Source: Lachnotalea sp. AF33-28 | Lineage (GTDB): Bacteria; Bacillota; Clostridia; Lachnospirales; Lachnospiraceae | NCBI RefSeq assembly: GCF_003477885.1 | Contig: NZ_QUEE01000005.1 | Span: 255,930 to 319,929 of the forward strand | DNA: 64,000 nt | Reading direction: 5' to 3' | Part shown: piece by piece, positions 58,085-64,000 of the stretch | Layout of the letters: every line of letters begins with the position of its first letter | Numbering within the stretch: the first letter of the stretch is position 1 | Translations under genes and position numbers: made by a program | The notes under the pieces: model-generated | Told to the model about the DNA's origin: nothing | Seen by the model: the letters and a program-made list of their open reading frames with translations, nothing else | Database searches by the model: none

Positions 58085-59530
58085 GTGTTCCCCATAGATT
58101 TCTGTCATATCCCCGTCAGTATCATCAAGCGCAGCGCAGGCCGTTCTGCCGTTGCCGCAGCTGCTTACCGCAGCGGAACCAAGATGACAAATGAATGGGA
58201 TGGAATGACCCACGACTACACCCGGAAAGGCGGCATTGTCCATGCGGAGATCATGCTGACCGCCCACGCCCCGCCGGAATTTGCAGACCGTTCTATCCTC
58301 TGGAACAGCGTGGAGCAAATCGAGAAAGCAAGGGACAGTCAGCTTGCCCGCGAGATTGAAGCAGCCCTGCCCCGTGAACTGTCCGGCGAACAACAGCTTG
58401 CCCTTGTGCGTGCCTATGTGAAGGACAACTTTGTAGACAAAGGAATGTGTGCCGACTTTGCTATCCATGACAAGGGAACCGGCAATCCTCATGTCCATAT
58501 CATGCTGACGCTCCGGCCTCTGAAAGAAAATGGACAGTGGGGCGCAAAGTGCCGCAAGGCATACGATCTGGACGAGAACGGACAGCGTATCCCGGATGGG
58601 AAAGGCGGCTGGAAAAATCATCGGGAGGATACGACCGACTGGAACGATAAAGGAAATGTGGAGATTTGGCGGGCAGCGTGGGCAGCCTACACCAACCGGG
58701 CGCTGGAATCTGCCGGTAGACCGGAGCGCATTGACCACCGCAGCTACAAGCGGCAGGGCATTGATAAAATTCCCTCTGTCCATCTGGGGCCAGCTGCCAG
58801 CCAAATGGAAAAGCGCGGTATCCGCACCGACAAGGGGGAAGTAAACCGACAGATCGCCGCCGACAACAAACTGCTGAAAGAAATTAAAGCCCGCATTACC
58901 CGTCTTTATCGCTGGTCGAAAGACGAAGCGGAAAAACCACAAACACAGCAAAGCAGCTTGACTGCTTTGTGGGGGGCCCAGCAGCAGTTGAACACTCCCC
59001 GCACCCGCACCGGCAAAATCCGGGCTTTGCAGGAAAGCGCTGCACTATTTAGCTTTTTACAGGCAAACGGCATCCAGTCTATGCAGCAGCTTCATGAAAA
59101 AATCGCTGATATGAACAGCCGTTACTATGACCTGCGGGGAAAGATCGTCAAGGCTGAGCGCCGGATCGCCATTCTTACCGAACGCGGGGAGATGTGGGAA
59201 CAGTACAACCAGTACAAGTCCATCCACAAACAGCTTGCCAAAGTAAAGCCGGAAAAGCGGGAACAGTTTGAGCAGCGCCACAGCCGGGAACTGATCCTGT
59301 ATGACGCAGCAGCCCGGTATCTGAAAGAATTGAAAGACAGCGGCGAGGGAATCACCCCGAAGGCATGGCAGCGGGAGATCGACCAGCTGACCGCCGGAAA
59401 GCAGACGGACACGCTTGCCATGAAATCCATGAGGGAGGATTTGAAAGCAGTGGAACGGCTCCGCAAAACCGCCGAGCAGCTGTCCCGACAGGAACGGGAC
59501 AAGTCTCACGACCGTGGGCCGGAGCGGTAA
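58085..59530 (+). CDS. MobA/MobL-family relaxase
   Basis: About 481 residues. FCHIPVSIIKRSAGRSAVAA then AAYRSGTK is the relaxase N-terminus, with the catalytic Tyr expected nearby. NPHVHIMLTLRPL contains the His-triad metal site. The C-terminal half is a charged helical region (about 290-480). It should nick at oriT and lead strand transfer. The start is unclear: the GTG at 58085 overlaps the ribosome site GGAGG (58081-58085), and the next well-spaced codon is ATA at 58094. No oriT could be located with confidence; the 57899-58080 gap is the likely place. Confidence 0.87.
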   Translation: MFPIDFCHIPVSIIKRSAGRSAVAAAAYRSGTKMTNEWDGMTHDYTRKGGIVHAEIMLTAHAPPEFADRSILWNSVEQIEKARDSQLAREIEAALPRELSGEQQLALVRAYVKDNFVDKGMCADFAIHDKGTGNPHVHIMLTLRPLKENGQWGAKCRKAYDLDENGQRIPDGKGGWKNHREDTTDWNDKGNVEIWRAAWAAYTNRALESAGRPERIDHRSYKRQGIDKIPSVHLGPAASQMEKRGIRTDKGEVNRQIAADNKLLKEIKARITRLYRWSKDEAEKPQTQQSSLTALWGAQQQLNTPRTRTGKIRALQESAALFSFLQANGIQSMQQLHEKIADMNSRYYDLRGKIVKAERRIAILTERGEMWEQYNQYKSIHKQLAKVKPEKREQFEQRHSRELILYDAAARYLKELKDSGEGITPKAWQREIDQLTAGKQTDTLAMKSMREDLKAVERLRKTAEQLSRQERDKSHDRGPER

Positions 59531-59601
59531 AGGCTACCGCGTTTTGGCGTACCTCTGTCAAGTGCGTCGCGTTTCACGACATACCTTTGCATACAGAAAA
59601 A

Positions 59602-59629
59602 CCGCCGTACAGGTTTCCCCATACGGCGG
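59602..59629. terminator. Hairpin between relaxase and toxin genes
   Basis: CCGCCGTA (59602-59609) pairs with TACGGCGG (59622-59629). It separates two convergent transcripts. Confidence 0.6.
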
Positions 59630-59637
59630 CAGACTGT

Positions 59638-59928
59638 TTATTTGCCGAACAAGTCGCTGTGTGTGCCGGTGCGGGCCAGCGTCAGCACCAGAACATCATC
59701 CTCTATGCGGTAGACAAGCAGCCAGTCCGGGAGAATATGACATTCCCGATGGCCTGCCCAATCGCCGGACAGGTCATGGTCGCGGTTCTTATCCGGCAGC
59801 GGCTCGCCCATTGCCAGCAATGCTACGACCTGCTCCAGCAGCTCGATCTTCAAGCCACGCTTGATGGCTCGTTTGTAGTCCTTTTTGAAACTGGTCGTGT
59901 ACTTGACGGTATATTTGGTTTCTTTCAT
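59638..59928 (-). CDS. RelE/YafQ-family mRNA interferase toxin
   Basis: 96 residues. YTTSFKKDYKRAIKRGLKIE, LPDKNRDHDLSGDWAGHREC and HILPDWLLVYRIEDDVLVL follow the YafQ pattern, with catalytic His/Asp in the C-terminal half and ending LARTGTHSDLF. It overlaps the antitoxin gene by four bases. It probably cleaves mRNA at the ribosome, and the pair should stabilise the element. Confidence 0.9.
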   Translation of the reverse strand: MKETKYTVKYTTSFKKDYKRAIKRGLKIELLEQVVALLAMGEPLPDKNRDHDLSGDWAGHRECHILPDWLLVYRIEDDVLVLTLARTGTHSDLFGK

Positions 59929-60203
59929 CTTTTCAGGTCAGCAAACAACTCGTCAAGGTCATTGTAGCCCTTTACAGACGGGTCTTTTGCAATCCTTTCC
60001 GCTTCCAGCATGGCAGCAACCGTTTCTTTGTTCGGCTGTTCCAGCCTTACCTCAAAGGGAATGCCGCCTTCACGAAGCGACTGGCGCACAAAGATGTTAA
60101 ACGCCGTAGTCAGGTTCATGCCAAGTTCAGTAAACAGTGCGTCCGCCTGTGCTTTCAAATCTGCGTCCATGCGGATACTGATGTTTGTGGTATTTCCAGC
60201 CAT
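59925..60203 (-). CDS. RelB/DinJ-family antitoxin
   Basis: 92 residues from ATG 60203 after AAAGGGG. Ribbon-helix-helix N-terminus (NISIRMDADLKAQADALFTE, then LGMNLTTAFNIFVRQSL) is typical of DinJ. The C-terminal YNDLDELFADLKR would wrap the toxin. It is the first gene of the pair and presumably represses the pair's promoter. Confidence 0.9.
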   Translation of the reverse strand: MAGNTTNISIRMDADLKAQADALFTELGMNLTTAFNIFVRQSLREGGIPFEVRLEQPNKETVAAMLEAERIAKDPSVKGYNDLDELFADLKR

Positions 60204-60313
60204 ACGATCAACCCCTTTCTGCTGGCAATTATAGTATATGCCACTTGCACGAAGAAAACAATACTTTACACGAATATTTAACAATAAATTCATTCGAGGA
60301 GGTTAGCTACACT

Positions 60314-60349
60314 ATGAAAGAAATCATTTATGAAGAACAACAAGACTGA
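60314..60349 (+). CDS. Possible 11-residue leader peptide
   Basis: ATG 60314 has the good ribosome site GAGGAGG and encodes MKEIIYEEQQD. It overlaps the start of the next gene (60330) in another frame, and that gene has no ribosome site of its own. Translation of the leader may deliver ribosomes to it. Confidence 0.4.
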   Translation: MKEIIYEEQQD

Positions 60350-60728
60350 ACCTATCCCTGTCATGGATTACCGCCAGTACCGCAGAGCGCGGAGGCTGGT
60401 GCATGAGTGCTGCAACTACATCGACGGAAACTGTATCGCCCTGGACGATGAGGAGGAATGTGTCTGTGTCCAGTCTATTTCCTACTCCCTGTTGTGCAGG
60501 TGGTTTCGAGCGGCGGTATTACCGCAGGATAAGGAACTGGAAACGGCGCTGTTCCACCGGCTGAATGATAAGAAATGTGCCGTATGCGGGGCGCTGTTTA
60601 CCCCCGGTTCCAATCGGGCCAAATACTGCCCGGAATGTGCCGCACGCATGAAGCGGATCAACGCCACAAAGCGCAAGCGGAAACAACGGGAGAAATGTCA
60701 CGCTTTAGGGGCTGAAAAACCCTTGTAA
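60330..60728 (+). CDS. Cysteine-rich VLP domain protein
   Basis: 132 residues. VMDYRQYRRARRLVHECCNY and DDEEECVCVQSISYSLLCRW form the Cys-rich domain; KKCAVCGALFTPGSNRAKYC then PECAARMK is a zinc ribbon. The tail is very basic. It is common in Tn1549-like elements and of unknown role, perhaps DNA binding. Confidence 0.82.
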   Translation: MKNNKTEPIPVMDYRQYRRARRLVHECCNYIDGNCIALDDEEECVCVQSISYSLLCRWFRAAVLPQDKELETALFHRLNDKKCAVCGALFTPGSNRAKYCPECAARMKRINATKRKRKQREKCHALGAEKPL

Positions 60729-60841
60729 ATCAAGGCTTTTTTCGAGGGTGTCAACGGTAAGCTGATAGATTTATCCTCTGACCCCTAAAATAGCCTTAAA
60801 ATGCGTACAGAATCCCAAGAGAACCCCTAAGGAGGAACCCT

Positions 60842-61591
60842 ATGTCAGACAATCGAAAATATTATTACCTGAAACTCAAAGAAAACTATTTTGACGATGA
60901 TTCCATCGTGCTGCTGGAAAGTATGCAGGACGGTGTGCTGTATTCCAACATTCTGCTCAAGCTATACCTGAAATCGCTGAAACATGGCGGGCGGCTCCAG
61001 CTTGACGAGGACATCCCTTACACGGCGCAGATGATCGCCACCATTACCCGCCAGCAGATCGGCACTGTTGAGAGAGCCTTGCAGATATTTCTGAAGCTGG
61101 GTCTTGTGGAAGTGCTGGACAGCGGCACATTCTACATGAGCAACATCGAACTTTTAATCGGCCAGTCCTCTACCGAGGCCGAGCGAAAGCGGGCTGCGAG
61201 GCTCCAAAATAAGGCTCTTTCTGCGCTCCGGACAAGTGGCGGACATTTGTCCGACATTCGTCCACCAGAGATAGAGATAGAGTTAGAGAAAGAGATAGAG
61301 ATAAAGAGAGAGATAGAGAAGGTACGCCCTGAAACGGGGCGCCCTTCCCACACCTATGGCCGTTACCAGAATGTTTTCCTGACGGATGAAGAACTGGCAG
61401 ACTTGCAGGCCAGCTTTCCTGCTGTATGGGAACAGTACATCGAAAAACTGTCCGAGTACATGGCTTCTACCGGCAAGCGTTATCAGAGCCATGCAGCGAC
61501 CATCCGGCGCTGGGCCGGTGAGGACGCTAAAAAAACCGTCACACCCTCACGCAACCGGGATTACAGCGTAAAGGAGGATGAAACTGTATGA
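60842..61591 (+). CDS. Phage-type replisome organiser, N-terminal domain protein
   Basis: 249 residues from ATG 60842. The N-terminal domain YYYLKLKENYFDDDSIVLLE is the replisome-organiser winged helix. A middle Glu/Ile/Lys repeat (about 141-158, encoded by simple GAGATA repeats) separates it from a C-terminal DnaD-like helical part. It overlaps the helicase loader (ATGA). It probably binds the element's origin and recruits replication proteins after transfer or excision. Confidence 0.87.
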   Translation: MSDNRKYYYLKLKENYFDDDSIVLLESMQDGVLYSNILLKLYLKSLKHGGRLQLDEDIPYTAQMIATITRQQIGTVERALQIFLKLGLVEVLDSGTFYMSNIELLIGQSSTEAERKRAARLQNKALSALRTSGGHLSDIRPPEIEIELEKEIEIKREIEKVRPETGRPSHTYGRYQNVFLTDEELADLQASFPAVWEQYIEKLSEYMASTGKRYQSHAATIRRWAGEDAKKTVTPSRNRDYSVKEDETV

Positions 61592-62451
61592 TTGAGATTA
61601 CCGCAGAAATCCGGGCGTTCATCGACAAGGCAGCTGCCGGTGTGGAATTGGCTGAGGACGAGTATATAGACCCGTCAGACGGGCTCATTCACTGTAAGAA
61701 ATGCGGCGGCCAGAGGCAGACCGTTGTGCCATGCTTTGGGAAATCCGGCTACTTTGTGCCGCGTTGCATCTGCCAGTGCCAGCGGGAAGCTGAGGAGCAG
61801 CGCAAGGCTGCTGAAGAACGGCAGCGCCGTATGGAGCGTATCAAACGCCGAAAGGCACAGGGCTTGCAAGACCGTTATCTGTACGACTACACATTTTCCA
61901 ATGATAACGGGCAAAACCCATTGATGGACAAGGCTCACGCCTATGTGGAGAACTGGAAAGAGGCATATAAGAGCAATATCGGGCTTTTGCTGTTTGGAGA
62001 TGTGGGAACCGGCAAATCTTTTTTCGCCGGATGTATTGCCAATGCTTTGCTTGACCAGGATGTGCCGGTGTTGATGACGAACTTTCCTACCATTCTGAAC
62101 CGCCTGACCGGGATGTTCTCTGAGGACAGGTCGGAGTTTATTGCCAGCTTTGATGAGTATGACTTGCTTATCATTGACGATTTGGGTGTAGAGCGCAGTA
62201 CCGAATATGCTATGGAGCAGATGTTTTTCGTCATTGACAGCCGCTATCGCAGCCGCAGACCCATGATTATCACAACAAACTTGAAACTGTCCGAGCTGAA
62301 AAAACCGCCTGATCTGGCCCACGCCCGTATCTATGACCGTATTTTGGAACGGTGTGCGCCGATCCTCTTTGATGGGAAGAATTTTCGGGAAGAAAATGCC
62401 GGTGCTACCCGACAGACAGCAAAAGACATTGTAAACAGTAAGCACGACTGA
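61588..62451 (+). CDS. DnaC/IstB-like helicase loader ATPase
   Basis: 287 residues. N-terminal zinc-binding region (CKKCGGQRQ...CICQCQ), a helical linker, then AAA+ ATPase with Walker A GDVGTGKS, Walker B LLIIDDLGVE and sensor motif IITTNLKLSEL. It works with the organiser at 60842 to load the host replicative helicase on the element. Confidence 0.92.
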   Translation: MIEITAEIRAFIDKAAAGVELAEDEYIDPSDGLIHCKKCGGQRQTVVPCFGKSGYFVPRCICQCQREAEEQRKAAEERQRRMERIKRRKAQGLQDRYLYDYTFSNDNGQNPLMDKAHAYVENWKEAYKSNIGLLLFGDVGTGKSFFAGCIANALLDQDVPVLMTNFPTILNRLTGMFSEDRSEFIASFDEYDLLIIDDLGVERSTEYAMEQMFFVIDSRYRSRRPMIITTNLKLSELKKPPDLAHARIYDRILERCAPILFDGKNFREENAGATRQTAKDIVNSKHD

Positions 62452-62494
62452 TTTTTTACCGGGCGGCACAGACCCGTTCGGAGAAAGGAGCGCC

Positions 62495-62689
62495 ATGAAC
62501 AAAGAACCCCGTACTATGCAGGTGGCAGACGCCGTTACTGCGTCCAGAGCGCCGGAAAACACGCCGGCGATGGTAAAGAAAATCGGTAAGACGACCTACA
62601 AGGTTCATGTCCATTTCAGCAATACCAGCACAGAAACCATGAGCGATAAAATCAAGCGTATGCTCAAAAATGAAATTCAGCAGATGTGA
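62495..62689 (+). CDS. Transposon-encoded protein TnpW
   Basis: 64 residues after GAAAGGAG. KKIGKTTYKVHVHFSNTSTE then TMSDKIKRMLKNEI is the TnpW signature. Small conserved protein of clostridial elements; role unknown. Confidence 0.85.
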   Translation: MNKEPRTMQVADAVTASRAPENTPAMVKKIGKTTYKVHVHFSNTSTETMSDKIKRMLKNEIQQM

Positions 62690-62766
62690 CAGACTGATAA
62701 ACGAAGCCGCCTTGTGCTAAACTGATGATGGTACACACCAAAATTTTTGTCAAGGAGGACACAAAA

Positions 62767-63132
62767 ATGCTTTACACAGAAAAAGAGAAACATGAAATTG
62801 AGCGAGTAAAGGAAGTCTTTGCGGAACATCTGCGGCAAAGCCCTGATTTTGAACTGCTCTGGTCGGACAAGGTGGGCTATGTCTGGCTGACGATTGGCGT
62901 AAATCCTGTCTATGTGGATACCGGTATCAGGATAGAATCAGCCGCCGATCTCTGCGGCAGGTGTTTGGACGATGTTGCTACGGATGTTTTGTATATGACG
63001 GGCAACGATCATGCACTGGAAGCAGCCGACCCGCTGGAATTAGCCGAAATCAAGCGGCGCTGGGAGCCATATATCAACCAGCTGCCAGACTATGCATATC
63101 TCTGCAAAGACCTGCTGAACGGAAAAATGTAA
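62767..63132 (+). CDS. Conserved element protein of unknown function
   Basis: 121 residues from ATG 62767, placed by AAGGAGG. Acidic, with LLWSDKVGYVWLTIGVNPV and ADLCGRCLDDVATDVLYM. It is frequent next to TnpW in such elements as far as I recall, without known function. It is the last gene inside the element and is followed by a terminator. Confidence 0.65.
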   Translation: MLYTEKEKHEIERVKEVFAEHLRQSPDFELLWSDKVGYVWLTIGVNPVYVDTGIRIESAADLCGRCLDDVATDVLYMTGNDHALEAADPLELAEIKRRWEPYINQLPDYAYLCKDLLNGKM

Positions 63133-63143
63133 TCTATCAAACG

Positions 63144-63184
63144 AGGTGTCAGGAGCCATACAGTGCTTCTGGCACCTTTTTTGT
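63144..63184 (+). terminator. Terminator at the right end of the element
   Basis: AGGTGTCAGGAG (63144-63155) pairs with CTTCTGGCACCT (63166-63177) and is followed by TTTTTTG. It would insulate the target gene from element transcription. Confidence 0.8.
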
Positions 63185-63231
63185 AGATTTTTTGTGAATT
63201 TGATTAAAAAGTCCTTGACAATTTGTCTCTG

Positions 63232-63606
63232 GAGAAACTGGATAAAATATTTTTTCCATATGATATAGTGCGCGTAGGATTCTCGCTTTCAATGGCGAAG
63301 AAAGTTCTGTCGGATTTAAAGAAGGTATGCCAGAATATTGAATTGATTGCAGAACTTAAATTATATTTTGTGGAATGTGGAACTGAATTCACAAATATGT
63401 ATGGAGATATTGATGGAAGCTTTTACAATGTAGTTTGCGATATGTTCTGTGATGTAATAAAAATTGTTTCTGGTGATAGAACTTTGTTTGAAAAATGGAA
63501 TGACAGGCTTGTTAATATTGTTCAAGAGTCAGACGGAATCGGATGGGGATTTCATGACTATCTGGTAGAGGAGTATTATGGTGTTCCATGGGTAGAAGAG
63601 GAATAA
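63232..63606 (+). pseudogene. DUF6155 gene, 3' half
   Basis: Begins at GAG after the crossover GG (63231-63232) and continues KLDKIFFPYDIVRVGF, then ELKLYFVECGTEFTNMYGDI and GIGWGFHDYLVEEYYGVPW, the conserved C-terminal motifs of DUF6155. An upstream TTG (63223) could start a shortened product inside the element end, with no good ribosome site. Excision of the element should restore a full-length gene of 182 codons. Confidence 0.85.
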
Positions 63607-63637
63607 AAAAGATTAAGCAGATCTGGAAAGCTGTGCA

Positions 63638-63811
63638 ATGCTGCTTACCTATTGGAATATTGGCAAGCGAATTGTGGGACAGGAAATGGGTGGCAGTGAA
63701 CGTGCAGTGTACGATAGAGGTTTAATTTCCGCATTGGCAGAAGATTTGATAAGGAGTTTGGCAAAAATTCTTACATCAAATTTTATCAGTGCTTTCCCGT
63801 TAAGATTGTGA
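63638..63811 (+). pseudogene. DUF1016 (YhcG-like) N-terminal fragment
   Basis: The frame reads MLLTYWNIGKRIVGQEMGGS, then RAVYDRGLISALAEDLIRSL, the N-terminal helical part of DUF1016/YhcG proteins. It ends inside the palindrome at 63796-63837. The PDDEXK nuclease part is missing, so it is a relic. Confidence 0.7.
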
Positions 63812-63837
63812 ACGCATGCGTTCACAATCTTAACGGG
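63796..63837. repeat. Perfect 42-bp palindrome
   Basis: CCCGTTAAGATTGTGAACGCA (63796-63816) is followed at once by its exact complement (63817-63837), with no loop and no mismatch. It ends the DUF1016 fragment. It is too perfect for chance; possible origins are two abutted element ends or a fold-back rearrangement. Confidence 0.9.
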
Positions 63838-63896
63838 ACACATATCAGGAGCCTTCTTCGTGTTGCGGATGTATGCACTCCTTTGTGCAACGTTTA

Positions 63897-64000
63897 TTAT
63901 GATTTTTGCTCCAATGCCAACCCAATCAGCCGATCGGCCTGATCTGTCATGAACAGAGGAATGTTCAGCACATCATCATCCAGTTTCATATTATCCAGGG
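63897..64000 (-). CDS. C-terminal end of an unidentified protein (partial)
   Basis: On the minus strand an open frame enters from beyond the window and ends at TAA (63899-63897). The last residues are MKLDDDVLNIPLFMTDQADR then LIGLALEQKS. I do not recognise it. The 57 bases between it and the palindrome show no feature. Confidence 0.55.
   Translation of the reverse strand, partial: LDNMKLDDDVLNIPLFMTDQADRLIGLALEQKS

Larger units (their letters stand above)
46330..63232. mobile_element. Integrative mobilizable element of about 16.9 kb (Tn4451/Tn1549-like, serine recombinase)
   Basis: Both ends are fixed by the interrupted DUF6155 gene: GG at 46328-46329 and GG at 63231-63232 are the two copies of the dinucleotide core. 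Contents: large serine recombinase, TnpV, two regulators, a two-component system with ABC transporter, nested IS200, three sigma-like proteins, DUF3847, MobA/MobL relaxase, RelE/DinJ pair, Cys-rich VLP protein, replisome organiser, DnaC-like loader, TnpW. It has a relaxase but no type IV secretion genes, so it can be mobilised but not self-transferred. Confidence 0.88.

Noticed and set aside
61675..62562. 295-codon frame opposite the DnaC-like gene
   Set aside because: It is antisense to a gene with intact Walker motifs and has no independent support.
46330..63232. Self-transmissible conjugative transposon
   Set aside because: A relaxase is present, but there is no VirB4, VirD4 or other type IV secretion gene within the boundaries, so only mobilisation is supported.
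1..64000. tRNA, rRNA, known riboswitches
   Set aside because: No sequence with tRNA cloverleaf features, rRNA segments or a riboswitch core that I can recognise was seen; a covariance scan would be needed to exclude small ones.

Overview
The window looks like a chromosome segment of a gut Lachnospiraceae-type Firmicute (Clostridium cluster XIVa). The evidence is strong AGGAGG ribosome sites, YesM/YesN-type two-component systems driving CUT1 sugar ABC importers, a C. difficile CprABC/CprRK-like peptide-resistance locus, and a Tn4451/Tn1549-style serine-recombinase element. No rRNA, tRNA or CRISPR array was seen.

Layout. (1) 1-10844: a carbohydrate locus with the end of a sensor kinase, an AraC-type response regulator, two ABC permeases, a GH38 alpha-mannosidase, a lipoprotein binding protein, and a YetA-like (exo-rhamnogalacturonan lyase family) protein. 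(2) 10945-14690: a decayed accessory patch with IS66 remnants, an intact AbiEii-like toxin with an XRE partner, and remains of a ParM/ParR partition locus. (3) 14730-26047: regulators and membrane proteins. A TetR gene and an MFS cluster share a CATAC-N5-GTATG operator. Next come two small related membrane proteins, a 46-residue small protein, an OmpR-type two-component pair, and a CprRK-like pair divergent from a three-gene ABC exporter. (4) 26046-28917, minus strand: an operon of a DUF350-like membrane protein, a glutathionylspermidine-synthase-like ATP-grasp ligase and an unknown protein with a glycine-rich tail. This is the best candidate for an undescribed peptide-ligation system. (5) 29276-38530: a second carbohydrate locus (binding protein, two permeases, YesM/YesN pair, second YetA-like protein). 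(6) 38554-45034: an XRE/desulfoferrodoxin fusion, a MATE exporter and a TOTE-type primase-helicase-PLD protein, separated by foldback repeats. (7) 45170-46154: a Fic protein and a 24-codon remnant. (8) 46330-63232: a 16.9 kb integrative mobilizable element inserted into a DUF6155 gene, whose halves (46155-46329 and 63232-63606) rejoin in frame. It carries a large serine recombinase, TnpV and TnpW, a MobA/MobL relaxase, replication genes, a RelE/DinJ pair, three sigma-like proteins, a two-component system with a FtsX-type ABC transporter, and a nested IS200. (9) 63607-64000: a DUF1016 fragment, a perfect 42-bp palindrome and the end of a minus-strand gene.

The most unusual feature at sequence level is a set of dispersed structured intergenic repeats. 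R1 is a paired-hairpin leader just upstream of four genes. R2 is a 164-bp composite leader with internal extended -10 sequences, in two full copies and one partial copy, each in the orientation of the gene it precedes. R3 and R4 are long imperfect foldbacks; one R3 copy has become the C-terminus of a protein.

All family assignments come from reading motifs by eye. No database search was run.
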